Below, piece by piece: positions 32,061 through 46,063 of a stretch of DNA of 46,576 bases. The translations under genes were made by a program, and so were the position numbers. The notes beneath the pieces are model-generated. The model did no database searches, had not been told where the DNA came from, and saw only the letters and a list, made by a program, of their open reading frames with translations. This stretch comes from Chitinolyticbacter albus (GTDB lineage Bacteria > Pseudomonadota > Gammaproteobacteria > Burkholderiales > Chitinibacteraceae): NCBI RefSeq assembly GCF_024437655.1, contig NZ_JANBVF010000045.1, positions 1 to 46,576 on the forward strand, in the 5' to 3' direction. Positions within the stretch are counted from its first letter, which is position 1; every line of letters begins with the position of its first letter.

Positions 32061-32088
32061 ACTTGACATAATATACATTATTTGTATT
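32061..32088 (+). other. attR: dif-like XerCD site, right end of prophage
   Basis: ACTTGACATAATATACATTA is a close match to dif on this strand. It repeats attL (24227) in the same orientation, with one difference in the first 17 bases. The XerC-side half, TTATTTGTATT, is closer to dif than the attL half, so it is probably the chromosomal half. Confidence 0.78.
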
Positions 32089-32181
32089 TATGGTGCTGCA
32101 AAGGCAAATTTCTGCGCCAGATCAAATCCTGTTGCATTGCTGGAGCGTATCTTGAGCTTGCGGCCGTCGGGTGGTGATGAC

Positions 32182-32215
32182 GATAGCGCGGCACTAAGGT
32201 AACGCGCGCGCTATC
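32182..32215. promoter_or_regulatory. inverted repeat in the adhE leader
   Basis: GATAGCGCG (32182-32190) pairs with CGCGCTATC (32207-32215), with a 16-nt spacer. It lies about 55 bp upstream of adhE. It could be an operator or an mRNA hairpin. I see no clear FNR or Rex site. Confidence 0.35.
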
Positions 32216-32270
32216 AAACGGACAACACGCCATCCTTTCGGGCCATCCATACATAGCTAGGAGAACACCG

Positions 32271-34889
32271 ATGACAGTTACCAATGTGCAGGAACTGGAC
32301 GCACTGGTCGCTCGGGTCAAGAAAGCGCAGCAGCTGTTTGCTACATATTCCCAACAGCAGGTCGACGAGATCTTTCGTTGCGCGGCCTTGGCTGCGGCCG
32401 ATGCACGGATTCCGCTGGCCAAGATGGCCGCTAGCGAAACTGGTATGGGTGTCGTCGAGGACAAGGTGATCAAGAACCACTTTGCCTCCGAATATATCTA
32501 CAACAAGTACAAGGACGACAAGACCTGTGGCGTCGTCTCAACCGACGACAACTTCGGCACCATCACCATCGCCGAGCCGATCGGCATCATCTGCGGCATC
32601 GTGCCCACCACCAATCCGACGTCAACCGCCATCTTCAAGGCACTGATTTCGCTGAAGACACGCAACGCTGTCATTTTCAGCCCGCACCCGCGCGCCAAGA
32701 AATCCACTACCGAGGCTGCGCGTCTGGTACTGGAAGCCGCGGTTAAGGCCGGCGCACCCAAGGACATCATCGGTTGGATCGATACACCATCGGTCGAACT
32801 CTCCAACCACCTGATGCGCCATCCGGATGTAAACCTGATTCTGGCTACCGGCGGCCCGGGCATGGTGCGCGCGGCGTATTCCAGCGGCAAGCCGGCGATC
32901 GGCGTCGGTGCCGGCAACACGCCGGTGGTGATCGATGAAACCGCCGATATCAAGCGCGCCGTTGCCTCGATTCTGATGTCGAAGACCTTCGATAACGGCG
33001 TGGTCTGTGCGTCTGAGCAGGCCGTCATCGTGGTCGATGCCATCTACGACAAGGTACGCGAACGTTTTGTGCAGCATGGTGGCCATCTGCTGAACAAGAA
33101 AGATACCGAGGCCGTGCGCAAGGTGATTCTGGTCAATGGCGGGCTCAATGCCGACATCGTTGGCCAGAGCGCGATCAAGATTGCCGAGATGGCGGGCGTC
33201 AAGGTGCCGCCGTATACCAAGGTGTTGATCGGCGAGGTGACCTCGGTCGGCGAGGAAGAAGCCTTCGCGCATGAAAAGCTGTCGCCCACGCTCGGCATGT
33301 ATCGCGCCAAGGATTTCTACGACGCGGTAAGCAAGGCCGAAGCGCTGGTGGCACTGGGCGGGATCGGTCATACCTCTTCGCTTTATACCGACCAGGATCT
33401 GCAGCCAGAGCGCATCAAGTACTTTGGCGACAAGATGAAGACGGCGCGGATCCTGATCAATACGCCCTCCTCCCAAGGCGGGATTGGCGACCTCTACAAC
33501 TTTGCGCTGGCACCCTCGCTGACGCTGGGTTGCGGCTCATGGGGTGGCAACTCGATCTCGGAAAATGTCGGTCCGCAACACTTGATCAACAAGAAAACCG
33601 TCGCCAAGAGGGCCGAAAACATGTTGTGGCACAAACTGCCCAAGAGCATCTATTTCCGCCGTGGCAGCCTGCCCTTCGCGCTGGAAGAACTCAAGGACAA
33701 GCGCCGCGCGGCCATCGTTACCGGCAGTTATCTGTTCAACAATGGCTACTGCGATGAAACCATCCATATCCTCAAGCAGATGGGCCTTGAAGTTGAAGTG
33801 TTTTATGAAGTAGAGGCCGACCCAACGCTGGAAGTGGTACGCAAGGGTACGCAAATGCTCAACACCTTCAAGCCGGACGTGATCGTGGCGCTGGGTGGCG
33901 GTAGCCCGATGGATGCAGCCAAGATCATGTGGGTGTTGTACGAGCATCCGGACGTCCATTTCGAGGATCTGGCGCTGCGTTTCATGGATATCCGCAAGCG
34001 GATCTATCAGTTCCCCAAGCTGGGCGCCAAGGCACAGCTCGTTGCCATCCCGACCACCTCGGGCACTGGCTCGGAAGTCACGCCGTTTGCCGTGGTCACC
34101 GATGAAAAAACCGGCAAGAAGTACCCGATTGCCGATTACGAGCTCACGCCAAACATGGCCATTGTCGATCCGAACCTCGTGATGAACATGCCCAAGAGCC
34201 TCACGGCCTATGGCGGTATCGATGCGGTGACGCACGCGCTGGAAGCTTATGTGTCGGTGATGGCGAACGAATATTCCGATCCGCAGGCGCTGCAGGCCCT
34301 CAAGCTGCTGGGGCAGTACCTGCCCTCCTCCTACGCCAACGGTGTGAACGATCCGAAGGCACGCGAAATGGTGCATAGTGCCGCCACCATTGCGGGGATC
34401 GCCTTTGCCAATGCTTTCCTCGGTGTGTGCCACAGCATGGCGCACAAGATCGGCGCCGAGTTCCATCTGGCGCACGGCCTGGCCAACGCGCTCTTGATCA
34501 GTAATGTGATCCGCTACAACGCGGTGGACATTCCGACCAAGCAGACTGCATTCAGCCAGTACGACCGGCCGATCGCCAAGTGCCGCTACGCCGACATCGC
34601 CGAGCACCTGGGGCTCAAGGGCCGCAACGACGACGAGAAGGTGGAAAGCCTGGTGGCGTGGGTGGATAACCTCAAGACCGCGCTGGATATTCCGGCGTCG
34701 ATCCAGGCCGCCGGCGTTCCGGAAAAGGAATTCCTCGCCAAGCTCGACGTGGTGGCGGAAGAAGCGTTCGACGACCAATGCACCGGCGCCAACCCGCGTT
34801 TCCCGTTGATCAGCGAAATCAAGCAATTGCTGGTCGACAGCTACTATGGCCGGCCGTACGTGGAAACGTATGCGCGCGAGGTAAAGTAA
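32271..34889 (+). CDS. adhE: bifunctional acetaldehyde-CoA/alcohol dehydrogenase
   Basis: An 872-residue fusion that reduces acetyl-CoA to acetaldehyde and then to ethanol with NADH in fermentative metabolism. The N-terminal half (~1-445) is a CoA-acylating aldehyde dehydrogenase with Cys246 in NGVVCASEQ, the same position as in E. coli AdhE. The C-terminal half is an iron-dependent alcohol dehydrogenase (GGGSPMDAAK, TTSGTGSEVTPFAVVTD, and the metal-binding region CHSMAHKIGAEFHLAHG). Slightly shorter than E. coli AdhE (891). Ribosome site AGGAGA before the ATG. Single gene with its own terminator; the prophage ends 182 bp upstream. Confidence 0.97.
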   Translation: MTVTNVQELDALVARVKKAQQLFATYSQQQVDEIFRCAALAAADARIPLAKMAASETGMGVVEDKVIKNHFASEYIYNKYKDDKTCGVVSTDDNFGTITIAEPIGIICGIVPTTNPTSTAIFKALISLKTRNAVIFSPHPRAKKSTTEAARLVLEAAVKAGAPKDIIGWIDTPSVELSNHLMRHPDVNLILATGGPGMVRAAYSSGKPAIGVGAGNTPVVIDETADIKRAVASILMSKTFDNGVVCASEQAVIVVDAIYDKVRERFVQHGGHLLNKKDTEAVRKVILVNGGLNADIVGQSAIKIAEMAGVKVPPYTKVLIGEVTSVGEEEAFAHEKLSPTLGMYRAKDFYDAVSKAEALVALGGIGHTSSLYTDQDLQPERIKYFGDKMKTARILINTPSSQGGIGDLYNFALAPSLTLGCGSWGGNSISENVGPQHLINKKTVAKRAENMLWHKLPKSIYFRRGSLPFALEELKDKRRAAIVTGSYLFNNGYCDETIHILKQMGLEVEVFYEVEADPTLEVVRKGTQMLNTFKPDVIVALGGGSPMDAAKIMWVLYEHPDVHFEDLALRFMDIRKRIYQFPKLGAKAQLVAIPTTSGTGSEVTPFAVVTDEKTGKKYPIADYELTPNMAIVDPNLVMNMPKSLTAYGGIDAVTHALEAYVSVMANEYSDPQALQALKLLGQYLPSSYANGVNDPKAREMVHSAATIAGIAFANAFLGVCHSMAHKIGAEFHLAHGLANALLISNVIRYNAVDIPTKQTAFSQYDRPIAKCRYADIAEHLGLKGRNDDEKVESLVAWVDNLKTALDIPASIQAAGVPEKEFLAKLDVVAEEAFDDQCTGANPRFPLISEIKQLLVDSYYGRPYVETYAREVK

Positions 34890-34915
34890 GCAGGGAGCCT
34901 GAGTAAGCTTCATGG

Positions 34916-34941
34916 AAAAACCCGGTGCATGCCGGGTTTTT
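34916..34941. terminator. rho-independent terminator after adhE
   Basis: AAAAACCCGG-TGCATG-CCGGGTTTTT is a perfect 10-bp stem. A and T tracts on both sides make it bidirectional, serving adhE and possibly transcripts that read past the 3' end of the minus-strand hydrolase. Confidence 0.9.
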
Positions 34942-35039
34942 CATTTCAGGGAGGCTCAGCCCGGCGACCAAAGTCTGGCATGGCGGTTCTAGCCAGTGGC
35001 GCGAAACGTACTGGACCATCAGGGCTTTGTGAGCTGCTC

Positions 35040-36029
35040 TTAATACGGCGCGTGTCGAGCGTTGCTGTTGCGCGAGTCCGCAGCGTTCAGTTGATCAAGG
35101 AACGTGCTGACGGCGCTCCAGCAGGCGGTGCGATCCACAATATTGTTGTGATTGGCATCCGCAAGGTTTTTCCATTGTTTAGGGCCTGCCCACGCGTCGA
35201 ATAGTCGCCGTGAATGCGCGGGCTTGATGTACCCATCCTGATCGGCAACGACCATCAGTACCGGCGCATGAATGCCCGGAGCGCGCGAAGCCGAATCGAA
35301 CGGGTGCTTGAGCAACAGCCCGACTGGCAGGAATGGATATATTTCCTGCGCAACGTCGCGCACGCTGTCGTAGGGGGAAATCAGCACCACGCCGGCCAGC
35401 GGCCGCTGTTGGGCCAGATAAACCGCGACACCGGTTCCCAGACTGCGCCCCAGCGCTACGATTTTGCTGTTGTCCACGCCAGGGTGGTGCGATATGGCAT
35501 CGTAAATCGTCAGCGCATCAGCCTGCATCGCCCGCTCGCTCGGATGGCCCGTGCTCCGCCCGTAGCCGCGATAGTTCATCAGCAGGATGTTCCAATATTT
35601 AAAGAAGTGACGCTTCCCGGCAAACCACGACACCTCCTCATCGTTGCCGCCAAAGAAAATCAGCGTGGGGGCCGGTTCGTCGGTATCGGCGTGCAACAGC
35701 CAGCCATGCAAGCGCTGTCCATCCGGCGTAGCCACGCTGATGGTCTGCGCACGCTGCTCTGGCTGAGCGAGCTTACGTGCCGCCACCACATCGGGCTTGG
35801 GCGGGAAAAAGATCATCTGTTCCTGGTAGAGGAAGAAGTAGCCGAAGACAGACAGCAGCGCGAGTACGGGAACAAGCAGCAGCCAGGAAAGTACTCGCTT
35901 GGCGGACAGTCTGGATTTCCTGGGCAATGTGGCTGCCATCGGCAGGCAAGGCTGCGGCTCGGCTTGCGGCACTTGGCGGGGGGGCGCTAGGGGGTGATTG
36001 ATGCCGTTGCGGCGTTGTCTCCCTAGCAT
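35040..36029 (-). CDS. membrane-anchored alpha/beta hydrolase (BEM46-like)
   Basis: A 329-residue protein from ATG 36029; ATG 35939 (MAATLPRKSRLSAKR) would remove a Pro-rich lead and may be the true start. A single membrane helix (~48-68, LSWLLLVPVLALLSVFGYFF) follows a basic stretch, so the enzyme domain faces the periplasm. Nucleophile elbow GRSLGTG (S196), likely acid D263 or D265 in VADQDGY, and H294 in DANHNN complete a triad. FFGGND near 126-130 would form the oxyanion hole. The substrate is unknown. Monocistronic. Confidence 0.8.
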   Translation of the reverse strand: MLGRQRRNGINHPLAPPRQVPQAEPQPCLPMAATLPRKSRLSAKRVLSWLLLVPVLALLSVFGYFFLYQEQMIFFPPKPDVVAARKLAQPEQRAQTISVATPDGQRLHGWLLHADTDEPAPTLIFFGGNDEEVSWFAGKRHFFKYWNILLMNYRGYGRSTGHPSERAMQADALTIYDAISHHPGVDNSKIVALGRSLGTGVAVYLAQQRPLAGVVLISPYDSVRDVAQEIYPFLPVGLLLKHPFDSASRAPGIHAPVLMVVADQDGYIKPAHSRRLFDAWAGPKQWKNLADANHNNIVDRTACWSAVSTFLDQLNAADSRNSNARHAPY

Positions 36030-36392
36030 TCCGGGCGCTCTGCTAATGAAGGCGTCGCGAAGCTTTCGGGTTGTTCGCTTGCACGGCGATCGTTACGGGC
36101 GGGGGCCATGTCGAATCCAATAAATGCGGTCACGTCCTGCAGCACATGCCCAGGCAAATTGGCGCAAGGACGCATCAGTCAGGCTTTGATCCGATCGTTG
36201 TACCGCGCGCTGAGCTCGGTCAGCGGTGCGAAGCGGTCGCCGCTGATTGGGTCCGGGCGCGACGATGATACCTAAATAACAAATAATCAAGAAAGAAAAC
36301 GTAGTGAATATATAAGCAACTCCTTTAATTTACTGTCCGTTGGATTGCCTTTACCATCAGCGCCAATTTATTAGGTCCCGTGGAACGAAGGC
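36030..36392. other. intergenic region before the lipopeptide cluster
   Basis: 363 bp between divergent genes. Overlapping short reading frames on both strands show no protein character. The last ~110 bp (36270-36370) turn AT-rich and probably hold the promoter of the exporter gene. I cannot name a specific box. Confidence 0.35.
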
Positions 36393-38237
36393 ATGAATCC
36401 AGCCCCCACTAGGTCCCGCCGACCCGCTGCACTGGCTGGCCTGCTGCCGTTTGCGCGCCCCTATCGCGCGCGCATCCTGCTGGCACTGTTGTTCCTCGTC
36501 CTCGGCGCAGCTGCCACCCTTGCCCTGCCGGTCGCGATCCGCAGCCTGCTGGACCAAGGCTTGTTCGATACGGACTCGGCGCAGCACGGGGCTCGCCTGT
36601 TGATGCTGCGGGGCCACTTCCTATTGCTGTTCGGCGTGGCCATCGCCATCGGCGTCTTTACCTCGGCGCGCTACTTTCTGGTGACCTGGCTGGGCGAACG
36701 CATCACGGCCGACCTGCGCAACGCCGTCTACGCCCATGTATTGCGACAAAGCCCCGCATTTTTCGAGTCAGCCCATACCGGAGAAGTACTCAGCCGACTG
36801 ACCACCGATACCTCGCTGGTACAGACCGTGGTTGGCACTTCGCTGTCGATGGGGCTGCGCAATCTGATGATGGGCGCCGGGGCGCTGGGCATGCTGGTGT
36901 GGACCGCCCCGTGGATGATGCTGCTGGTGTTCTGTGGACTGGCGTTTATTGTCGCGCCTTCCGTCTGGATCGGGCGGCGCGTGCGCAAGCTGTCGCGCGC
37001 GAGCCAAGATCGTGTGGCGGATTCCAGCGCCATCGCGACGGAAGTGCTGAATGCGGTCTCCGTGGTGCAGAGCTATACGGCTGAGGCGCGCGAATCGGCC
37101 CGGTTTGCCACAGCAACCGAACACGCTTTCCAGACGGCGGTTCGGCGAACGGTATCTCGCTCGGCGCTGGTGGCCTTTATCACCATCGCAACCTCCGCCA
37201 TCCTGCTTTGGGGGCTCTACCAAGGCGCCGAGTCGGTCATGGCGGGGCGCATGAGCACTGGCGAGCTGAGCCAAACCGTGGTTTACGTCATCATCCTTGC
37301 CGGTGCCGCGTCCATCATGAGCGAGGTATATGGCGACTTGTTGCGCGCTGCCGGTGCCACCGAACGCCTGATCGAACTGCTGCATACCGAATCCATCATC
37401 GTCTCCCCCGACCAGCCCGTGGCTGCGCCGAAAGTCGGCGGCGGCTGTGCGCTGGCTTTATGCGATGTCGGTTTCCACTACCCCTCCCGCCCTCAAAGCC
37501 CAGCGTTGCAGCGGCTGTCATTCTCGATCGCCCCTGGTGAGACCGTCGCGCTGGTCGGCCCAAGCGGTGGGGGCAAGACCACGGTGTTCCAGCTGCTGCA
37601 ACGCTTCTACGACCCACAGCACGGCGAGCTGTTGATCGACGGCGTACCCATACGCCGGTTGTCGCTCGAACAACTGCGCCAGCGCATCGGCATCGTGCCT
37701 CAGGAAGCCTCGATGTTCTCTGGCACCGTACTGGACAACATCCGCTATGGGCGGCCCGATGCCTGCCTCGACGAGGTTGAGGCCGCTGCCCGCGCGGCGT
37801 TCGCCCATGACTTCATCGTTGCCCTGCCCGATGGCTATCAAACCGTTCTTGGCGAGCGTGGCATGCGGCTGAGCGGCGGTCAGCGACAGCGTATCGCCAT
37901 CGCTCGGGCCATGCTCAAGAACCCACCTCTACTCCTGCTCGATGAAGCCACCAGCGCCCTCGACGCGCACAGCGAGCGCATGGTGCAGGCAGCGCTCGAT
38001 GCCATCATGGTTGATCGCACCACATTGGTGATCGCGCATCGGCTGGCCACGGTACAGCAGGCTGACCGTATCTTGGTGCTGGACCACGGCCGGCTGGTCG
38101 AGCACGGCTCGCATGCCAGTCTGATTGCGGCCAACGGGCTGTATGCCAAGCTCGCGGCGCTGCAGTTTGCCGCCACGCCCACCGCCGCTCCGACCATTGC
38201 ACCTTTCCAGTTCGGCGTAGTGGAGAAAGAGATTTGA
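36393..38237 (+). CDS. ABC exporter, fused membrane and ATPase domains
   Basis: A 614-residue half-transporter of the MsbA/lipid and peptide exporter type. A membrane domain of about six helices (~25-330) precedes an ATPase domain with Walker A GPSGGGKTT (~389-397), signature LSGGQRQR (~493) and Walker B LLLLDEATSALD (~513). It would act as a homodimer in the inner membrane. Its place at the head of a same-strand NRPS cluster suggests export of the lipopeptide, or self-protection. Ribosome site GAAGG before the ATG. Confidence 0.88.
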   Translation: MNPAPTRSRRPAALAGLLPFARPYRARILLALLFLVLGAAATLALPVAIRSLLDQGLFDTDSAQHGARLLMLRGHFLLLFGVAIAIGVFTSARYFLVTWLGERITADLRNAVYAHVLRQSPAFFESAHTGEVLSRLTTDTSLVQTVVGTSLSMGLRNLMMGAGALGMLVWTAPWMMLLVFCGLAFIVAPSVWIGRRVRKLSRASQDRVADSSAIATEVLNAVSVVQSYTAEARESARFATATEHAFQTAVRRTVSRSALVAFITIATSAILLWGLYQGAESVMAGRMSTGELSQTVVYVIILAGAASIMSEVYGDLLRAAGATERLIELLHTESIIVSPDQPVAAPKVGGGCALALCDVGFHYPSRPQSPALQRLSFSIAPGETVALVGPSGGGKTTVFQLLQRFYDPQHGELLIDGVPIRRLSLEQLRQRIGIVPQEASMFSGTVLDNIRYGRPDACLDEVEAAARAAFAHDFIVALPDGYQTVLGERGMRLSGGQRQRIAIARAMLKNPPLLLLDEATSALDAHSERMVQAALDAIMVDRTTLVIAHRLATVQQADRILVLDHGRLVEHGSHASLIAANGLYAKLAALQFAATPTAAPTIAPFQFGVVEKEI

Positions 38238-38395
38238 AATATGTTTGTTGCCAACGCATCAACCACGCAAAAGGCAGCAAAATCATATCGAAAAGAATAA
38301 ATAGAATATTTACATCTTTGGCTTTCGCCACGCTTCAACGGAAAATTCTTTCCGGCTCACGGGGGCGTGTACCTACCAGACGGACCTGACACGCG

Positions 38396-38770
38396 ATGAC
38401 TATGCAGCACGACACGATCACGCCGGAAATGGTGGTTCAGCGTCAACTGGACGCCTATAACGCACACGACCTTGCCGGCTGGTTGGCAACCTATGCGCAG
38501 GATGCGGTCCAGTACCAGTTTCCGGATACGGTGCTGGCCTCTGGCATTGACGCGATTGCCGACCGCGCCGCAAGCCGCTTCGCTGAGCCGAATCTGCACG
38601 CGGCGCTGAAGCACCGCACCGTTTGCGGCAATGTGGTTATCGACAGCGAGGACGTCATACGCACCTTCCCCGAAGGGCCAGGCCGCATGGCGATGGTCGC
38701 GATCTATCAGGTCGTCGAGGGCCGGATCAAGACCGCGTCCTTTGTTTTCGGCGACAAAGTACTCGACTGA
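38396..38770 (+). CDS. SnoaL-like/NTF2-fold protein
   Basis: A 124-residue protein with the pattern of a small NTF2-fold protein: an N-terminal helix pair with QLDAYNAHDLAGWLATYAQDAVQY, then beta strands ending in GRIKTASFVFG. Such proteins act as isomerases, hydrolases or cyclases, or are non-catalytic. The next gene starts 7 bp after its stop, so they are probably cotranscribed. A role in tailoring the lipid or peptide is inferred from position. Confidence 0.7.
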   Translation: MTMQHDTITPEMVVQRQLDAYNAHDLAGWLATYAQDAVQYQFPDTVLASGIDAIADRAASRFAEPNLHAALKHRTVCGNVVIDSEDVIRTFPEGPGRMAMVAIYQVVEGRIKTASFVFGDKVLD

Positions 38771-38777
38771 GGGCCCG

Positions 38778-39692
38778 GTGGAGATTCCCTCCTTGGTCAT
38801 CGCCAGTGGCATGCAGGCGATGGCGGCAGCCTGGGTGAATGCGTTGCCCGTCACCCTCGTGGACTTCGCCGGCACACTGGCGATCGCCGCGGGCGTCTTG
38901 TTGCTCGAATGCGTGCTGCTGGGGTGGTCACGGTCATCGTCACAGGCCTTGCTGCGCCCCAAGGGCAGTGCACGCAATGACCTCTGGGCTATGCTACTGG
39001 TCGGCCTGGGGCTGGCTTGGCCTCTGGCGCAGATGATGCTGGCCGGCCTGCCCGAATGGCTGAAAGAAGCCGTTGTTGCAGGGGGCAAGGCGGCAAGCCC
39101 TGATCTTTCCAACCCCATGCTGCTTACGCTGCTGTGGTTCCTCTGCTATGACCTCACGATGTACTGGATACACCGCTGGTCGCACGCCATCCCCGCGCTA
39201 TGGGCCTTGCACAGTTACCACCACAGCGCAGACCGGATGACGGTCCTGACGCGCTTTCGCTTTCATCCGCTCGAAGAGGCCCTGTATACGATAGCCTTTG
39301 CCGGCCTGCTGGCCTTGCTGCCCGTGCCAGCGCAGCATGTTTTTATGCTGCTGGGCGTGTCGATCGCCCATACCTGCCTCAAGCATTCCCGCATCATTCA
39401 TGACTGGGGCTGGATAGGACGGCACATCCTGTCGTCACCGGCAGCCCATCATCTGCACCATTCCAGTAGCAGCACACACTATGGCCGCAACTATGCGACC
39501 ACGTTCCAATTCTGGGACAACCTGTTCGGCACGGCCTGCTACGCGGATAGAGCCAGTACGGCCAGCCTGAGCTACGGCGTCCCCGGCACGCCAGGCGACG
39601 ATGCGGTGCTGCTCACGCTGTGGCGTCACTACGTGCTCTTCGTCAAAGCCTTGCTTCCTCCCATCTGGCGCCCGCGCCCCTCCCGGAACTGA
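38778..39692 (+). CDS. sterol desaturase/fatty acid hydroxylase family protein
   Basis: About 304 residues from GTG 38778 (GAGGG just upstream); ATG 38811 is an alternative. The frame runs further upstream but overlaps the previous gene. It has several membrane helices and the di-iron histidine clusters of the fatty acid hydroxylase superfamily: HRWSH, HSYHH, HTCLKHSR and HHLHH. Family members hydroxylate or desaturate lipid chains at the membrane. Between an ABC exporter and a FAAL-NRPS, it probably modifies the fatty acid of the lipopeptide. Confidence 0.82.
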   Translation: MEIPSLVIASGMQAMAAAWVNALPVTLVDFAGTLAIAAGVLLLECVLLGWSRSSSQALLRPKGSARNDLWAMLLVGLGLAWPLAQMMLAGLPEWLKEAVVAGGKAASPDLSNPMLLTLLWFLCYDLTMYWIHRWSHAIPALWALHSYHHSADRMTVLTRFRFHPLEEALYTIAFAGLLALLPVPAQHVFMLLGVSIAHTCLKHSRIIHDWGWIGRHILSSPAAHHLHHSSSSTHYGRNYATTFQFWDNLFGTACYADRASTASLSYGVPGTPGDDAVLLTLWRHYVLFVKALLPPIWRPRPSRN

Positions 39693-39701
39693 TCTCACGC
39701 C

Positions 39702-40700
39702 ATGGAACCCACCCGAATCACGCGCAATGCAAGCCTGCCGGAGCGCAGGCTATTCAAATATTCACGCTGGGATGCGTTCAATGTGGTCATCATCCCGCTG
39801 CATATCGGCTTCTTTGTTTGGCTGGCGTGCGCCTTCCACTCGCTGCCGCTATGGGCCTTGCTGGTGCTGGTACCGGTGCAGTTCGCCATTTCGCTCCAGA
39901 ATGCCGGCGCCAATCACAACCACTTCCACACGCCCTTCTTTACCGTGCGCGGGCTCAACACCTTGACGCGCATGGGTTTTTCCATGACTGCCGCACCCAA
40001 GACGCCACACAATATCGGGCACGGCCTGCATCATGCCAACCCGCGGTCGTGGAACAACGATACGTTGCTGGGCACGCTCGGGCTCAAGCGAGCCTGGCAC
40101 GTGCAACTGCTGGCGTTCGCGCAATACGTGGCAGAGTCTCTGGGCCTGAAATATCTGGTCTTGCTCTACCTGCTCGAAATCAAGCAATGGCCGTCGGAGC
40201 GGCTTGCGGCGTTGGCGGCGCCGGGCGAGCCGGAACTGGGCAAGCGCTTTTTCGACAAGATCAGGGCTCCCCACAAGCTGCGTGAGGCCAAGCTCGATCT
40301 TGCCGCTTGGATGATGTTCCGCATCGCGCTATGCGTGATCGACTGGCGTTTCTTCCTGTTTTATTTCGTTCCCGTCGCTTATGTGGTCGATACCGTCCGG
40401 TTGGCGGAGAACTTCCTGCAGCATTGGGGTGCCACTGACCCGGCCGACGCGAGCCGTGACTCGGTAAGCAGCTACGGCCGTTGGTATAACTGGCTGACCT
40501 TTAATTTGGGCTATCACCAGGAACATCACTACCGTCCTGGCGCGCACTGGCAGCAACTCCCGCTATTACGCCAGCAACTGCCAGCCGACCGGCGCACCGT
40601 GCCCTACACGCACTACATCAATATCCCGCTGTTCTACCCCGAGCTTGCAGTGAGGCTAGCTCGCGCCAAAGAACAGGCATCAGCTGCCACCAATGCCTGA
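39702..40700 (+). CDS. membrane fatty acid desaturase
   Basis: A 332-residue di-iron desaturase with three histidine boxes: HNHFH (72-76), HNIGHGLHH (103-111) and HQEHH (272-276), with hydrophobic segments between. It lies 9 bp after the hydroxylase-like gene. It would introduce a double bond or a hydroxyl group into an acyl chain. Position directly before the FAAL-NRPS suggests that the substrate is the lipid starter, either as CoA ester or bound to the carrier domain. Confidence 0.82.
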   Translation: MEPTRITRNASLPERRLFKYSRWDAFNVVIIPLHIGFFVWLACAFHSLPLWALLVLVPVQFAISLQNAGANHNHFHTPFFTVRGLNTLTRMGFSMTAAPKTPHNIGHGLHHANPRSWNNDTLLGTLGLKRAWHVQLLAFAQYVAESLGLKYLVLLYLLEIKQWPSERLAALAAPGEPELGKRFFDKIRAPHKLREAKLDLAAWMMFRIALCVIDWRFFLFYFVPVAYVVDTVRLAENFLQHWGATDPADASRDSVSSYGRWYNWLTFNLGYHQEHHYRPGAHWQQLPLLRQQLPADRRTVPYTHYINIPLFYPELAVRLARAKEQASAATNA

Positions 40701-40774
40701 GCCTATCCAATGACTTCCCGCGCGCCAATCCGGTACGCGAGGCAGGTCGAACGCCCCATTGCGAACATCTAGTC

Positions 40775-46006
<5,232 letters not shown>

Positions 46007-46063
46007 GCGAGCGATGGCACTTCGCCCCCACCACGACTTGAGCATCAACCGGAAAAGCCCCGC

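Larger units (their letters stand above)
24244..32077 (+). mobile_element. filamentous (inovirus) prophage
   Basis: About 7.8 kb between two directly repeated dif-like sites. It carries the standard inovirus set in order: repressor, RstA-type initiator, ssDNA-binding protein, small virion proteins, major coat protein followed by a strong terminator, pIII-like, pVI-like and Zot/pI. It has no integrase, in keeping with XerCD use. Accessory genes at 30146-31317 are smaller or of different base use. All core genes look intact. Exact ends lie somewhere in the shared ACATAATATACA core. Confidence 0.85.

Noticed and set aside
33537-34913. 458-codon minus-strand frame inside adhE
   Set aside because: Antisense shadow of adhE; no protein-like features.
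36071-36290. Overlapping small frames on both strands upstream of the ABC exporter
   Set aside because: No ribosome sites and no protein-like composition; treated as intergenic.
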